From contig JABTVC010000003.1 in assembly GCA_015075005.1 (NCBI GenBank), forward strand, positions 124,001 to 188,000: a stretch of 64,000 bases of DNA, read 5' to 3'. Positions 22,759 to 34,986 of the stretch are shown piece after piece (position 1 is the stretch's first letter; every line of letters begins with the position of its first letter). Source of the DNA: Planctomycetia bacterium. Its GTDB lineage: Bacteria > Planctomycetota > Brocadiia > Brocadiales > Brocadiaceae. The position numbers and the translations under genes are program-made. Below the pieces are notes generated by a model, which did not search any database, had not been told where the DNA came from, and was given only the letters and a program-made list of their open reading frames with translations.

Positions 22759-23006
22759 TACCTGAATAAAAAATAGCGGGTATATACATGATTCAGGGAG
22801 CCACGATATCTTGTGTCCTTTATATGAACGACAATATGGTTTGGACCAATGATGATTTTATCATAGGGAACAGGATCGGCACTCATTGCTTGGTGCATAA
22901 GACGAAAAAACAGTTTCCCCCGGCTTGGCGATGTTCGCCTGTTGAACGAAATGCGAATTTCCCATAAAAGCGGGTACCGGTAAGAGTCCTGCATGTACCG
23001 TTGCAT
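22737..23006 (-). CDS. Hypothetical protein, uncertain
   Basis: A minus-strand frame of 89 codons, open upstream to about 23055, reads DEWEWMQRYMQDSYRYPLLW then GKLFFRLMHQAMSADPVPYD. A strong AAAAGGAGGTTGATATT site lies upstream at about 23078-23097, but a stop separates it from this frame. I recognise no family. It may be a damaged small gene. Confidence 0.3.
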   Translation of the reverse strand: MQRYMQDSYRYPLLWEIRISFNRRTSPSRGKLFFRLMHQAMSADPVPYDKIIIGPNHIVVHIKDTRYRGSLNHVYTRYFLFRYYSDVFP

Positions 23007-23198
23007 CCATTCCCATTCATCTCTTTCTTGATTTTCAATTGTTTTCTTGCCTCTTTTTATGATATATTGACTATTAAAATATCAACCTCCTTTTCGCTGT
23101 TTTAAATCCTTAAATTCCTTGAAGATTCTACCATTTCTGCCCTAATCCTGTAACAACGGGAAGCCTTGTTTGCAGGATTTAGGGGTTAAGAAAAATAC

Positions 23199-23386
23199 GG
23201 GGCACCGATAACGATAATATCTTTACCATTGGAGATTACGATATTATCATTCACTATGATGGCAAATGACGGGAAAAAGAGAAAAGACTTACGAATTATC
23301 ATTTGTTTGGTTCAAAGGGAAATAAAGAGGCTAATATATACGTTGTGGGACTGAATCCAAAAAGCAATTATAAGGGAATTTTTGCA
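23199..23386 (+). pseudogene. Beta-propeller repeat remnant
   Basis: The conceptual translation across one stop gives GTDNDNIFTIGDYDIIIHYD, a stop, then [20 protein letters not shown] and [11 protein letters not shown]. These are the same repeats as in the gene at 22004-22596. The last piece is in frame with treZ, so it runs into the treZ start without an intervening stop. Confidence 0.55.
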
Positions 23387-25201
23387 ATGAAAAATGGGAT
23401 AAAGTATGTAAGAAATGAAGGGTGTGAATTTAATGTCTGGGCGCCTTTTCTTAATAAAGTAGCGGTAAAGATAATTTCGCCCGAAGAAAAAGTTATCCCT
23501 ATGGAAAAGGACAATGAAGGATATTGGAAAACGACTATTGCAGGTATAACTCCTGCTATGAAATATTTTTATCTACTTGGTGATGAAGAGGATAGAGCCG
23601 ATCCGGCTTCACATTACCAGCCTGAAGGAGTTCATGGAGCATCACAAGTTATCGACCATAGTGCATTTTCCTGGTCAGATGGGAATTGGCAGGGTATCCC
23701 ATTAAGCGAGATGATAATTTGTGAACTTCATGTTGGTACATTTACGCCGGAGGGAACGTTTGAAGCCATAATTCCCAGGCTTGATGAATTACGGGATACC
23801 GGAATAAATACCATAGAACTCATGCCTGTTTCTCAATTTCCCGGAGAAAGGAATTGGGGCTATGACGGCGTTTACCCTTATGCAGTTCAGAACTCCTATG
23901 GAGGGCCAGAGGGACTTAAGCATCTTGTAAATGAATGTCACAAGAGAGAAATCTTAGTTATTCTTGACGTTGTATATAACCATCTGGGGCCTGAAGGGAA
24001 TTATTTAAGGGACTTCGGGCCGTATTTTACGAATACCTACAGTACCCCGTGGGGCGAAGCTATAAATTTCGATTCCGCATATAGTAAAGAGGTGAGAAAC
24101 TTTTTTATAGAAAATGCCATTCATTGGTTCAGTCATTATCACGTGGATGCACTTCGGCTTGATGCTATTCATGCCATATTTGATATGGGAGCGAAACACT
24201 TTCTCTCTGAACTTTCAGAACGGGTCGAAGAATTTTCTCAAAAAAAGGGGAGAAAATTCTCCCTCATCGCTGAAAGTGATTTAAACGATTCCCGTGTTGT
24301 AATACCAAGAGAATCCTGGGGGTATGGTATTGATGGGGTATGGTGCGATGACTTTCATCACGCGATTCATACCCTTCTTACCGGAGAAAAGCGTGGATAT
24401 TATCTTGATTTCGGAAAGATTGCGTACATGGTAAAGTCCATGAAAGAGGGTTTTGTCTATTCAGGAGAGTATTCCGAGTTTAGAAAGAGAAATCATGGTA
24501 ATTCTTCAAAGGATATACCTGCAAAACAAATGGTTGTTTTCTCACAGAACCACGACCAGACAGGCAACAGGATGCTTGGGGAGAGGCTCAGCACCCTTGT
24601 GTCGTTTGAGGCTCTTAAACTTGCTGCCGGAATAGTTCTTCTCTCTCCATATATACCCCTTCTCTTCATGGGAGAAGAATACGGAAGGATGCCCCATTCC
24701 TTTACTTTGTAAGCCATTCCGATCGCGCCCTTATTGAAGCGGTACGACAGGAAGGAAGAAAGAATTCCATGAATTCAAATGGCAAGTGAATCACCCGACC
24801 GCAGAGTACAGAAACATTTCTGAAGTCAAAAATAAACTGGGAAAAAAGGAACGAAGGTACTCACAAGATTTTATTAGATTTTATAAGAAGTTGATAACAC
24901 TAAAGTACCACCCCGCACTTTTACACGCTGACAAAAAGGCCTTGATGCGGATAGCATGGAAAAAGAAAGGGTTGTGCTTGTAAGACGGTGGAATGACTCC
25001 AGTCATGTGTGCCTTTTTTTTAATTTTAATAATGCCGATGTTCGGGTTGTCCCTTCCCTTCTTGCTGGTAAGTGGGGCAAGATACTGGATTCCTCAGAGA
25101 AAATATGGAATGGGCCCGGTTCGCTTCTCCCGAAGGAACTAAATCCCGGGGATGAAATAACTATAAGGGGATGTGGTTTTGTTATGTATAAAAAATGCTG
25201 A
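23387..25201 (+). CDS. treZ: Maltooligosyltrehalose trehalohydrolase (frameshifted)
   Basis: TreZ cleaves trehalose from maltooligosyltrehalose made by TreY. The order is: an N-terminal CBM48-like domain ([20 protein letters not shown]), then a GH13 barrel with [35 protein letters not shown], nucleophile Asp in [13 protein letters not shown], acid Glu in [10 protein letters not shown], and [11 protein letters not shown]. After GEEYG near 24685 the frame changes three times, near 24690, 24752 and 24945. All are single-base losses in short runs; adding them back restores [24 protein letters not shown] and [11 protein letters not shown] to the end at 25201. I choose ATG 23387, since sequence before it belongs to propeller repeats. 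It stands first in the glucan cluster, 34 bases before glgE. Confidence 0.88.
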
Positions 25202-25235
25202 TACGGTACGCTAATCTTGTGTAAGGGTTATTCCA

Positions 25236-27227
25236 ATGCAAATGCATATTGACGAGGGGAAAAGAGTTATTATAGAAAGGCTAAACCCGGAGATCGATGG
25301 TGGGCGTTTTCCCATTAAGAGAGTTATTGGCGAAAAAGTGGTAGTTACTGCTGATGTTTTTGCCGATGGACATGATGCTGTTTGGGCAAACGTTTTATAC
25401 AAGTATCAGAACGATGATACCTGGCAGGAAATCCCTATGTTGTTTTTGGAAAATGACCGGTGGCAGGGGGGATTTATTGTTGAAGAAATGGGAATTTATA
25501 CATACACAGTGGAGGGCGGCGTAGATCATTTCAAAACCTGGCAGAATGACCTGAAAAAGAAATATGATGCCAGCCAGGATATAAAGACCGAAATACTCAT
25601 AGGAATTCAACAGATTCACGATGTATTAAAAAGGGTATCCGGTGATGATAAGAAAAAACTGTTAGAGTATATAGATTTTTTAAGACACGAAGAAAACAAA
25701 CAAAAAGCGATGAAAATTGTTTTAAGTGAGGAACTCAGCAACCTGATAAAGAAATATCCGGACAAACAGTCTGCTACGAAGTATGAAAGGGAGCTTGCCA
25801 TAGTAGTAGACAGGAAAAAAGCCCTTTTTAGTACCTGGTATGAACGATTTCCCAGGTCATGCTCTCCTAAATCTGGCGAACATGGAACATTCAAGGATTG
25901 CGAGGCCATCCTTCCGGAGATTGCAAAGATGGGCTTTGATGTCTTTTATCTCCCGCCCATTCACCCTATAGGAAAGACGAACCGCAAAGGAAAGAATAAT
26001 TCACCCGTATCTGTCCAAGATGATGTAGGATGCCCTTGGGCAATAGGTTCGCAGGAGGGGGGACACAAATCGATTCATCCCCAACTGGGAACACTGAGCG
26101 ACTTTGAACAATTGATGAACAAGGCAAAAGATTATGGGGTAGAAATTGCCTTGGACCTGGCATTTCAGTGTTCCCCGGATCATCCGTACGTAAAGCAACA
26201 TCCGGAATGGTTTCGATGGCGTCCTGACGGTTCTGTACAATATGCTGAAAATCCACCGAAAAGATATGAAGACGTACTCCCCTTAAATTTTGAAACAGAA
26301 CAATGGCAGCAACTGTGGGAGGAATTAAAGAGCGTCGTGGTCTTCTGGGCAGAAAGAGGTATCCGCATATTCAGGGTTGATAACCCACACACGAAGCCAT
26401 TTTCTTTCTGGGAGTGGCTGATAAGGGAAGTTAAGAGTAAGTATCCGGATGTTCTTTTTCTTTCAGAGGCATTTACCAGGCCAAAGGTTATGTACTATCT
26501 CGCAAAAGTCGGATTTACGCAATCTTATACCTATTTCACATGGCGGAATACAAAGAAAGAATTTATCACGTACCTTAACGAACTTACGAAAACAGAGGTT
26601 AAGGAATATTTCAGGCCTAACTTCTGGCCTAATACCCCGGATATCCTTCCGGAACATCTCCAGCATGGCGGAAGGCCAGCTTTTATGATTCGGCTTATTC
26701 TTGCTGCAACATTATCCTCCAATTATGGTATTTTTGGCCCGGATTTCGAACTCTGTGTCAGTGAGGCCATTGCGGGGAAGGAGGAGTATTTAGATTCGGA
26801 AAAATATGAGATCCGATATTGGAATTGGAACAAGCCAGGAAATCTTAAGGATTTTATTGCACGAGTCAATCGCATACGGAAGGAAAACCCGTCCCTTCAG
26901 ACGACCAGGAATGTTCAGTTTTACGAGGGAGAAAATGACACTATTCTCTCCTATGGGAAAGTAACGGATGATGCTTCTGATATAATATTTGTCGTGGTAA
27001 ATCTTGATCCCTATCACGTCCAGTCCGGATGGATAAAAGTTCCTATTGATATATACGGAATAAGCGCAGATCAGCCGTATTTAGCACATGACCTGTTAAG
27101 TGACGACAAATATATCTGGCAGGGAGAGAAAAATTATGTTGAACTGAATCCCCGGATTATTCCTGCTCACATTTTCAAGATCAGAAAACGATTAAAAAAA
27201 GAAACTGACTTTGACTATTTTATGTAA
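25236..27227 (+). CDS. glgE: Maltose-1-phosphate maltosyltransferase
   Basis: GlgE adds maltose from alpha-maltose 1-phosphate to alpha-1,4-glucan chains. At 663 residues the length is typical. The N-terminal domain begins RVIIERLNPEIDGGRFPIKR, and the GH13 barrel (subfamily 3) shows FDVFYLPPIHPIGKTNRKGK and LDLAFQCSPDHPYVKQHPEW. The catalytic Asp lies in IRIFRVDNPHTKPFSFWEW near residue 382, and the Glu in FLSEAFTRPKVMYYL near 410. ATG 25236 follows the treZ end by 34 bases. The next gene, treS-mak, makes its substrate. Intact. Confidence 0.95.
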   Translation: MQMHIDEGKRVIIERLNPEIDGGRFPIKRVIGEKVVVTADVFADGHDAVWANVLYKYQNDDTWQEIPMLFLENDRWQGGFIVEEMGIYTYTVEGGVDHFKTWQNDLKKKYDASQDIKTEILIGIQQIHDVLKRVSGDDKKKLLEYIDFLRHEENKQKAMKIVLSEELSNLIKKYPDKQSATKYERELAIVVDRKKALFSTWYERFPRSCSPKSGEHGTFKDCEAILPEIAKMGFDVFYLPPIHPIGKTNRKGKNNSPVSVQDDVGCPWAIGSQEGGHKSIHPQLGTLSDFEQLMNKAKDYGVEIALDLAFQCSPDHPYVKQHPEWFRWRPDGSVQYAENPPKRYEDVLPLNFETEQWQQLWEELKSVVVFWAERGIRIFRVDNPHTKPFSFWEWLIREVKSKYPDVLFLSEAFTRPKVMYYLAKVGFTQSYTYFTWRNTKKEFITYLNELTKTEVKEYFRPNFWPNTPDILPEHLQHGGRPAFMIRLILAATLSSNYGIFGPDFELCVSEAIAGKEEYLDSEKYEIRYWNWNKPGNLKDFIARVNRIRKENPSLQTTRNVQFYEGENDTILSYGKVTDDASDIIFVVVNLDPYHVQSGWIKVPIDIYGISADQPYLAHDLLSDDKYIWQGEKNYVELNPRIIPAHIFKIRKRLKKETDFDYFM

Positions 27228-27239
27228 GGAGATACATAC

Positions 27240-30200
27240 ATGCTGGAGAAAGATGTTTATCTTGAGGATAATCCCCTCTGGTATAAGGATGCGATTATAT
27301 ACGAACTTCACATAAAGGCCTTTTACGACACCAACGGTGACGGAATCGGAGATCTTAAGGGACTTACTGAAAAATTAGACTACCTGGAGGGTCTTGGTAT
27401 AACTGCCATATGGCTTCTTCCCTTTTACCCGTCTCCTCTCAGGGACGATGGGTATGATATTGCAAATTATTTTGGTGTACACCCTGACTATGGCGTATTA
27501 AGAGACTTCAAGGAATTTATCAAAGGGGCCCACAGAAGGGGGATCAGGGTGATTACGGAGCTCGTTTTAAATCACACCTCTGATCAGCACGCATGGTTCC
27601 AGGGCGCAAGGAAGGCAAGGCCTGGTTCTTCCCTGAGAAATTTTTATGTTTGGAGTGATACCCCGGAAAAGTACACAGATGCACGGATTATATTTAAAGA
27701 CTTTGAAAATTCAAACTGGACATGGGACAATGTGGCAAATGCCTACTACTGGCACCGATTTTATTCTCATCAACCCGATTTAAATTTTGAGAATCCTTTA
27801 GTTAAGAAAAAAATACAGAGGGTGATTAATTATTGGCTCGATATGGGGGTTGATGGATTTCGGCTGGACGCTGTTCCTTATCTCTTTGAAAGAGAAGGAA
27901 CAAACTGCGAGAATTTACCAGAAACACACGAATTCCTGAAACAAATCAGATCCTTTGTTGACGGCAAGTATAAAAATAAAACGCTGCTTGCAGAAGCAAA
28001 TCAGTGGCCGGAAGATGCAGTGGCATATTTTGGAAACGGGGATGAATGTCATATGGCATTTCATTTCCCATTGATGCCCAGGTTGTTCATGGCCCTTTGG
28101 ATGGAAGACCGGTTTCCCATTGTTGACATCTTTGAACAGACACCACGAATACCTGATACGTGTCAGTGGGCGCTTTTTTTGAGAAATCATGACGAACTTA
28201 CCCTTGAAATGGTAAGTGACGAAGAAAGGGATTACATGTACAGGGTCTATGCGAGTGATCCGGTTGCACGGGTAAACCTCGGGATTCGCCGTCGTCTGTC
28301 TCCACTTCTCGGAAATAACCGGAGGAAGATTGAACTTATGAATTTCCTTCTCTTTTCCCTTCCCGGCACTCCCATTATTTACTATGGGGACGAAATTGGC
28401 ATGGGAGATAATTACCATCTTGGGGACAGAGATGGTGTAAGAACGCCCATGCAATGGAATATTGACCGAAACGCCGGCTTTTCCCGCGCAAATCCTCAGA
28501 AACTGTATCTTCCCATCATTACGGACCCCGAATATCATTACGAAACCATTAATGTCGAGAATCAGGAAATGAATCAGGGGTCGCTTCTCTGGTGGATGAA
28601 AAGGGTTATTTCCAAGAGGAAGCATTTTAAGGCATTCGGAAGGGGAAGCATAGAGTTCCTGTTTCCCGACAACCCAAAAGTGCTGGCGTTCGTACGTAAC
28701 TATCAGGAAGAGTGTATTCTGACCGTAATGAATCTGTCGCGATTCTCACAGGCAGTGGAGATAGACCTTTCGAAGTTTAACGGATGTATACCAGAGGAGG
28801 TGTTCAGCGGAAATAAATTTCCCATGATAAAAGACACCCCCTATCTTCTTACCCTTGGTCGCCATGACTACTACTGGTTTCTGTTGCGAAAAGAAGAAGG
28901 CATCGTGAGAACTGGGAAAATACGCTCGATCCCTGTAGTAAGTGTGACTGGAAGCTGGGAAACTGTTTTCAGGGGAAGAACAAAAGAGATACTGGAAAAA
29001 GAAATATTGCCCGTTTACATAACTGGATGCAGATGGTTTGGCGGTAAATCGCGAGAGATACAATCGATTAAAATCGTAGAAAATATTTCTTTGAAAGAAG
29101 ACGCTTATGTCTCTCAACTACTCCTGCTTGCAGTCTGGCACACTACAAGAACCTGTGATTATTATCTTCTGCCGGTCTCTTTCACATCCGGCGACAAAGC
29201 GGAAAGTATTATTATGGAAAATCCCTATGCAATACTCACACACCTGAAGTGTGAGACTGCCGAGGGTATCATTTACGATAGTGTTCATGATGAGGAGTTC
29301 AGGAAAATAATCCTCACAATGATCATAAAAAAGCAGCGTATCGCCGGACTTCAGGGAAAGATTGCCGCTTATCCAGGAAAGGCATTTAAAAAATATAAAC
29401 ATGATGAACTTTTTTCGGAAAAATCACAGGTTCTCAAGGCAGATCAGACAAACACAGCTTTTCTCTATGGCAAGACGCTTTTTCTAAAACTCTACCGGCG
29501 GCTTGACGAAGGAATAAATCCTGATCTGGAAATTGGCAGGTATCTGACAGAAAAGGTATCTTTTCCAAATGCTCCTTCTTTCCTGGGTGGCATACAATAT
29601 GTACGACAGGGTATCGAACCAGTAGTCATTGGAATGCTGCAAACATGTATTCCTAATCAGGGGGACGGATGGACTTTTTCCCTTGACTGGGCAGGAAGAT
29701 TTTTTGGTAGAGTTATTGCAAGAAAAAAAGATATCCAGGAGATGCCAAAAATTCCGTCTTCACTCTTTGAAGCTGCTACCCAGGATATCCCACTACTTAT
29801 GAAAGAATTAATTGGGGGTCTCTACCTTGAGATGATTACCCTTTTAGGGAAAAGAACTGCGGAACTCCATGTCCAGCTTTCTTCTGAAAGAGAGAATAGG
29901 CATTTTACACCGGAACCTTTTTCTGTTCTCTATCAAAGGTCTCTCTACCAATCAATGCAGGCACTTACAAAAAAGAATTTTGCGCTTCTCAGAAAAAACG
30001 TTAAAAAATTACCCGACAATCTGAAAGAACTAACAAGTGCGGTACTGAATCGCGAAAAAGGCATATTGGATCGTTTTAAAATACTTTTCAAGAGGAAGAT
30101 ATCCGTGATAAAGATACGAATTCACGGAGATTATCATCTGGGACAGGTTCTTTATACAGGAAATGATTTTATTATTATTGACTTTGAAGGTGAACCGGCA

Positions 30201-30569
30201 AGGACTCTCAGCGAAAGAAGGTTGAAGAGGTCTCCGTTAAGAGATGTGGCGAGTTTGATAAGGTCTTTCCATTACGTTGCCCATACTGCCCTTCTGAACC
30301 AGGGAACGATTCGAACGGAAGATATTCCTGCGTTAGAGCCCTGGGTTGAATTATGGTACAAATATATAGCGGGTACCTTTTTAAGGTCATATCTTGATAC
30401 AGCAAAAAATGCCCCTTTTATCCCCAAAGAGAGAGAATCACTTGATATCCTGCTGAGGGCATATATTTTAGAAAAGGCAATTTATGAACTGGGCTATGAG
30501 CTAAACAATCGTCCTGAATGGACATTGATTCCCTTGAAAGGCATAAAATATCTGCTGGAGGAAAAATGA
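27240..30569 (+). CDS. treS: Trehalose synthase-maltokinase fusion
   Basis: This bifunctional enzyme has 1109 residues. The N-terminal part (about 1-545) is a GH13 TreS that interconverts trehalose and maltose: [20 protein letters not shown], Asp in [14 protein letters not shown], Glu in [14 protein letters not shown] and [11 protein letters not shown]. The C-terminal part (about 590-1109) is a maltokinase with an aminoglycoside-phosphotransferase-like core: catalytic loop [18 protein letters not shown] near residue 962 and [16 protein letters not shown] near 978. It would turn maltose into maltose 1-phosphate for GlgE. ATG 27240 follows AAGGAGATACATAC, 12 bases after glgE, and its end overlaps glgB. 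Confidence 0.95.
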   Translation: MLEKDVYLEDNPLWYKDAIIYELHIKAFYDTNGDGIGDLKGLTEKLDYLEGLGITAIWLLPFYPSPLRDDGYDIANYFGVHPDYGVLRDFKEFIKGAHRRGIRVITELVLNHTSDQHAWFQGARKARPGSSLRNFYVWSDTPEKYTDARIIFKDFENSNWTWDNVANAYYWHRFYSHQPDLNFENPLVKKKIQRVINYWLDMGVDGFRLDAVPYLFEREGTNCENLPETHEFLKQIRSFVDGKYKNKTLLAEANQWPEDAVAYFGNGDECHMAFHFPLMPRLFMALWMEDRFPIVDIFEQTPRIPDTCQWALFLRNHDELTLEMVSDEERDYMYRVYASDPVARVNLGIRRRLSPLLGNNRRKIELMNFLLFSLPGTPIIYYGDEIGMGDNYHLGDRDGVRTPMQWNIDRNAGFSRANPQKLYLPIITDPEYHYETINVENQEMNQGSLLWWMKRVISKRKHFKAFGRGSIEFLFPDNPKVLAFVRNYQEECILTVMNLSRFSQAVEIDLSKFNGCIPEEVFSGNKFPMIKDTPYLLTLGRHDYYWFLLRKEEGIVRTGKIRSIPVVSVTGSWETVFRGRTKEILEKEILPVYITGCRWFGGKSREIQSIKIVENISLKEDAYVSQLLLLAVWHTTRTCDYYLLPVSFTSGDKAESIIMENPYAILTHLKCETAEGIIYDSVHDEEFRKIILTMIIKKQRIAGLQGKIAAYPGKAFKKYKHDELFSEKSQVLKADQTNTAFLYGKTLFLKLYRRLDEGINPDLEIGRYLTEKVSFPNAPSFLGGIQYVRQGIEPVVIGMLQTCIPNQGDGWTFSLDWAGRFFGRVIARKKDIQEMPKIPSSLFEAATQDIPLLMKELIGGLYLEMITLLGKRTAELHVQLSSERENRHFTPEPFSVLYQRSLYQSMQALTKKNFALLRKNVKKLPDNLKELTSAVLNREKGILDRFKILFKRKISVIKIRIHGDYHLGQVLYTGNDFIIIDFEGEPARTLSERRLKRSPLRDVASLIRSFHYVAHTALLNQGTIRTEDIPALEPWVELWYKYIAGTFLRSYLDTAKNAPFIPKERESLDILLRAYILEKAIYELGYELNNRPEWTLIPLKGIKYLLEEK

Positions 30570-32515
30570 TGTCACAAGAAACGGCCATATTTGACAATTT
30601 TATGGAGAATAAAAGCCTCCTTACCGATCACGATGTTTACCTCTTTAAAGAGGGAAACCATTTCCAACTATACAACAAACTCGGTTCTCGCACTATAGTT
30701 ATAAACGGAGCCGCGGGATCGTACTTCGCCGTATGGGCACCAAACGCAGAGGGGGTGTCAGTTATAGGAAATTTCAATGAATGGAATAAGGAGTCACACC
30801 CTCTGGCGATACGAGACGACAGTTCCGGTATTTGGGAGGGATTTGTTGAAGGTATTGGAAGCGGTACCACGTATAAATACCATATAATCTCCAGGTACAA
30901 CAACTACAAGGTTGATAAGGGTGATCCCTTTGCCTTTCGCTGGGAAACCCCTCCCGAAACCGCTTCACAGGTATGGGATATGAGTTATGATTGGGGCGAC
31001 AGGGAATGGATGAAAAAGAGGCGTAAAGTAAATTCGATACAGGCGCCACTGAGTATTTATGAAATCCATCCTGGTTCATGGAAAAGGGTTCCGGAAGAAG
31101 GCAACAGGTTTCTTACCTACAGAGAAATGGCCCGTAATCTTGCTGAATATATCCTGGAGATGGGCTTTACCCATGTTGAATTTTTACCCGTTTTGGAGCA
31201 TCCGTTTTATGGCTCCTGGGGGTATCAAACCACAGGATATTTTGCCCCTACAAGCAGGTATGGAACACCGCAGGACTTTATGTATCTGATTGATTATCTG
31301 CATCAAAATGGCATTGGCGTTATTCTTGACTGGGTACCTTCCCACTTTCCTACGGACGAGCATGGGCTTGTCTATTTTGACGGTACACACCTCTACGAAC
31401 ACGCGGACACAAAGAAGGGTTTTCACCCTGACTGGAAAAGCTGTATTTTCAATTATGGCAGAAATGAAGTAAGAAACTTTCTTATTAGTAGTGCACTTTT
31501 CTGGCTCGATAAATATCATGTCGACGGTATCAGAGTGGACGCCGTGGCATCAATGCTTTACCTTGATTATTCGAGAAAAGATGGCGAATGGATACCCAAT
31601 GAGTATGGGGGCAGGGAAAATACAGAGGCAGTAAGGTTTCTGAAAAGATTTAATGAGGCGGTTTTTGGCGCTTATCCCGACGTACAGACCATAGCGGAAG
31701 AATCGACAGCATGGCCGATGGTTTCAAAACCGACAGACATTGGCGGTCTCGGATTTGGCATGAAGTGGAATATGGGATGGATGCATGACACATTGGAATA
31801 CTTTTCAGAAGACCCGATCTATCGAAAGTATCGCATGAATCAACTTACTTTTAGTATACTCTACGCATTCTCCGAGAACTTTGTTCTCCCCCTGTCTCAT
31901 GACGAAGTGGTTTATGGAAAGGGGTCTTTGATTAATAAGATGCCGGGAGACGAGTGGCAAAAATATGCGAATCTCAGGCTTTTATTCGGATACATGTTTG
32001 GTCAGCCGGGGAAAAAACTTCTCTTCATGGGCGGGGAGTTTGCTCAATGGAGAGAATGGAGCCATGACGAAAGCCTCGACTGGCATATCCTCCAGTATCC
32101 GTATCATCAGGGAGTACAGAAATGGGTCAAAGATTTAAATCGTCTGTACAGAAGCGAAAAGGCGTTATACGAACTCGATTTCAGTGGCGAAGGGTTTGAA
32201 TGGATAGACTTTCATGACTGGGAACACAGCATTATCAGTTTTATACGAAAGGGGAAATCAGGTGATACCAGTATCCTCATTGTATGTAACTTTACGCCTA
32301 TACCAAGGAAAAATTACCGGGTTGGCGTTCCCCAGGGTGGTCACTGGAAAGAAATGTTAAATAGCGATGCAAAAATATATGGAGGAAGTGGATATGGAAA
32401 TTTTGGAGGTCTGGAAGCTGCACCGTTACCCATGCACGGAAGGTACTATTCGCTTTCTCTGAATTTACCTCCCCTGGGAATACTTTTTTTCAAACGACAA
32501 GGAGATAGTGAATAA
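30566..32515 (+). CDS. glgB: 1,4-alpha-glucan branching enzyme
   Basis: GlgB introduces alpha-1,6 branches into glucan. The product has 649 residues from ATG 30566, which overlaps the treS stop as ATGA and has CTGGAGGAAAA upstream; a further upstream TTG is unlikely. The CBM48 domain reads [20 protein letters not shown] and NEW. The barrel shows [34 protein letters not shown], nucleophile Asp in [17 protein letters not shown], Glu in [10 protein letters not shown] and Asp in [20 protein letters not shown]. Compact size without an extra N-terminal module. Intact. Confidence 0.95.
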   Translation: MMSQETAIFDNFMENKSLLTDHDVYLFKEGNHFQLYNKLGSRTIVINGAAGSYFAVWAPNAEGVSVIGNFNEWNKESHPLAIRDDSSGIWEGFVEGIGSGTTYKYHIISRYNNYKVDKGDPFAFRWETPPETASQVWDMSYDWGDREWMKKRRKVNSIQAPLSIYEIHPGSWKRVPEEGNRFLTYREMARNLAEYILEMGFTHVEFLPVLEHPFYGSWGYQTTGYFAPTSRYGTPQDFMYLIDYLHQNGIGVILDWVPSHFPTDEHGLVYFDGTHLYEHADTKKGFHPDWKSCIFNYGRNEVRNFLISSALFWLDKYHVDGIRVDAVASMLYLDYSRKDGEWIPNEYGGRENTEAVRFLKRFNEAVFGAYPDVQTIAEESTAWPMVSKPTDIGGLGFGMKWNMGWMHDTLEYFSEDPIYRKYRMNQLTFSILYAFSENFVLPLSHDEVVYGKGSLINKMPGDEWQKYANLRLLFGYMFGQPGKKLLFMGGEFAQWREWSHDESLDWHILQYPYHQGVQKWVKDLNRLYRSEKALYELDFSGEGFEWIDFHDWEHSIISFIRKGKSGDTSILIVCNFTPIPRKNYRVGVPQGGHWKEMLNSDAKIYGGSGYGNFGGLEAAPLPMHGRYYSLSLNLPPLGILFFKRQGDSE

Positions 32516-34956
32516 TGGATAAATATATTTGCATTCATGGACATTTTTATCAGCCGCCACGGGAAAATCCATGGCTTGAAGCCATAGAGTTACAGGATTC
32601 TGCGCATCCATACCATGACTGGAACGAAAGGATTACTGCGGAATGCTATGCTCACAATGCAGCATCCAGAATTCTGGATGGAGAAGGTCGCATCATGGAC
32701 ATTGCCAGCAACTATGCAAGAATGAGTTTTAACTTTGGCCCTACCCTTCTTTCGTGGATGGCAAAACATGCCCCTGATTCGTATCAGTCCATACTTGATT
32801 CTGACAAACAGAGCATTGAATGGCGGTCAGGCCATGGCAGTGCAATTGCTCAGGTTTACAATCACATGATAATGCCCCTTGCTAATACCCGTGACAAGCG
32901 TACTCAAATCCTGTGGGGTATCAGAGATTTTGAGTACAGATTTAAGCGGTTTCCCGAAGGTATGTGGCTTTCAGAAACGGCAGTTGACAAAGAAACCCTG
33001 GATATCCTGGCCGAGCAGGGTATAAAATTTACCATTCTTGCCCCGCATCAGGCATTCAGGGTGAGGAAGGTTGGTGCAGAAAAATGGAAAGATATAAATG
33101 GAGGACAAATTGATCCCACAAGGGCTTATGTATGCAAGTTGCCATCTGGCAGGACAATAAATATCTTTTTTTACGATGGGCCTATATCCATGGCAGTTGC
33201 ATTTGAAAAATTACAGACTCGGGGAGAAGGTTTTGCCAATCGACTGTTAAGTGGTTTTTCTGACACAAGGAAATGGTCTCAGATTCTCAATATTGCTACT
33301 GACGGGGAGTCATATGGGCATCATCATCGATCTGGAGATATGTCCCTTGCCTTTGCTCTTAATTATATAGAGTCCCAGGGACTTGCAAAACTAACAAATT
33401 ATGGCGAATATCTGGAAAAACATCCACCAACTCATGAAGTTGAAATAATTGACAATTCGTCCTGGAGTTGTATCCATGGTATAGAACGATGGAAAAGCAA
33501 TTGCGGATGTAACTCTGGCGGACATCCAGGATGGAATCAAAACTGGAGGGCGCCTTTGCGTGAAGCGTTGGACTGGCTAAGAGACCAACTGATGATCAAA
33601 TATGAACAAAAGGCAAAAGAATATCTTTGCGATCCATGGCAGGCAAGGGATGAATACATTCGTGTGATTCTCGATCGCTCGGATAAAAATACAAATAATT
33701 TTTTTGAAAAACAACAGGCAAAAAATCTCAATGACGATGAAAAAGTAATAGTCTTCAGACTTCTCGAAATGCAAAGACATACCATGCTTATGTATACCAG
33801 CTGCGGATGGTTTTTTGATGAGCTTTCAGGCATTGAAACAGTACAAATTATTCAGTACGCAGGAAGGGCAATTCAACTGTCGGAAGAGGTATTTAATGAT
33901 ACTATTGAGAATGCCTTTTTGGAAAAACTCTCCCGGGCAGAAAGTAATTTGCCGGAAAAGAAAGATGGTGCCCATATATATAGACAGTTCGTCAAGCCGG
34001 CTATGATAGATCTTAAAAAGGTTGGTGTGCACTATGCCATCAGTTCACTCTTTGAAGACTACCCGGAAACAACCGAAATTTATGCTTATGTGGTTACGAA
34101 ACAAGATTATCAGAAGATATTTGCGGGGAAAACAAAGCTTGCCGTGGGTCATATTTGCATTACTTCAAAGATAACAAGAGGAACAGCATGTATTAGTTTT
34201 GCCGTTCTCTATCTTGGCAACCATGATGTTAACGGTGGCGTTCGTAATTTTCAGGGGGATGAGGCGTATCGATCCAAGAAGGATGGGATAATAGCAAGTT
34301 TTGAAAAGGGGTCATTTGTTGAAATAATACGGCTTATGGATAAGAATTTTGGTATGCATAACTACTCTCTGCGAAATCTATTTAAGGACGAACAACGTAA
34401 GATTTTGCATGAAATTATTAATTTAACTATGCAAGATTTCGAATCAACGTATCGTCATATATACGAGGATAACCGTCTTTTAATGGGTTTTTTAAAAGAA
34501 TTAGGAATACCCGTACCGAAGGGATTTCTTGTTGCAGCAGAGATTACCTTTAATTTTGATATTCAAAAGGCATTTTTGAAAAAAATCGACATAGAGAGAA
34601 TACAGCAAATAATTAATGCTATAAAAAGATGGAACGTACCACTGGGTTCTGCAGAGACAGAATTCTTAATCCGTAAAAGGGTAGAAGAAACTATGGATAA
34701 CCTATATAAAGACCCCTCCAATTTCTCTTTACTTGTAGAGATTAAGGCACTAATAAAGCTTTTACAATCACTTCCTTTTGAGGTGAATTTCTGGAATATG
34801 CAAAATATCTATTACAAGATGGCAAAAACAGCTTATAGGGAATCTCTGTCGAAGGCGAGGGCTGGCGATGAAAATGCGGCAAAATGTGTGGAGGTTTTCA
34901 AACAGATCGGACAGGATATATTTTTCAATGTCGAAGCCGTCCTTCCTAAAGAATAA
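32515..34956 (+). CDS. GH57 family glycoside hydrolase with DUF3536
   Basis: This 813-residue protein starts at ATG 32515, overlapping the glgB stop by one base. The N-terminal GH57 domain shows ICIHGHFYQPPRENPWLEAI with metal-site style His residues, ERITAECYAHNAASRI, FPEGMWLSETAVDKETLDIL and IATDGESYGHHHRSGDMSLA. The second half (about 330-810) matches DUF3536, which usually follows GH57 in this subgroup, with YTSCGWFFDELSGIETVQII. Members act as alpha-amylase- or glucanotransferase-like enzymes on alpha-glucan, but this subgroup is poorly characterised. Its place between glgB and malQ supports a role in glucan trimming. No signal peptide, so it is cytoplasmic. Confidence 0.88.
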   Translation: MDKYICIHGHFYQPPRENPWLEAIELQDSAHPYHDWNERITAECYAHNAASRILDGEGRIMDIASNYARMSFNFGPTLLSWMAKHAPDSYQSILDSDKQSIEWRSGHGSAIAQVYNHMIMPLANTRDKRTQILWGIRDFEYRFKRFPEGMWLSETAVDKETLDILAEQGIKFTILAPHQAFRVRKVGAEKWKDINGGQIDPTRAYVCKLPSGRTINIFFYDGPISMAVAFEKLQTRGEGFANRLLSGFSDTRKWSQILNIATDGESYGHHHRSGDMSLAFALNYIESQGLAKLTNYGEYLEKHPPTHEVEIIDNSSWSCIHGIERWKSNCGCNSGGHPGWNQNWRAPLREALDWLRDQLMIKYEQKAKEYLCDPWQARDEYIRVILDRSDKNTNNFFEKQQAKNLNDDEKVIVFRLLEMQRHTMLMYTSCGWFFDELSGIETVQIIQYAGRAIQLSEEVFNDTIENAFLEKLSRAESNLPEKKDGAHIYRQFVKPAMIDLKKVGVHYAISSLFEDYPETTEIYAYVVTKQDYQKIFAGKTKLAVGHICITSKITRGTACISFAVLYLGNHDVNGGVRNFQGDEAYRSKKDGIIASFEKGSFVEIIRLMDKNFGMHNYSLRNLFKDEQRKILHEIINLTMQDFESTYRHIYEDNRLLMGFLKELGIPVPKGFLVAAEITFNFDIQKAFLKKIDIERIQQIINAIKRWNVPLGSAETEFLIRKRVEETMDNLYKDPSNFSLLVEIKALIKLLQSLPFEVNFWNMQNIYYKMAKTAYRESLSKARAGDENAAKCVEVFKQIGQDIFFNVEAVLPKE

Positions 34957-34986
34957 GTTTGTCCTTTTAATAAGTGAGGAATAGAA

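Noticed and set aside
27915-28625. Minus-strand open frame of 236 codons
   Set aside because: It is antisense to conserved GH13 motifs of treS and lacks a ribosome binding site and recognisable domains.
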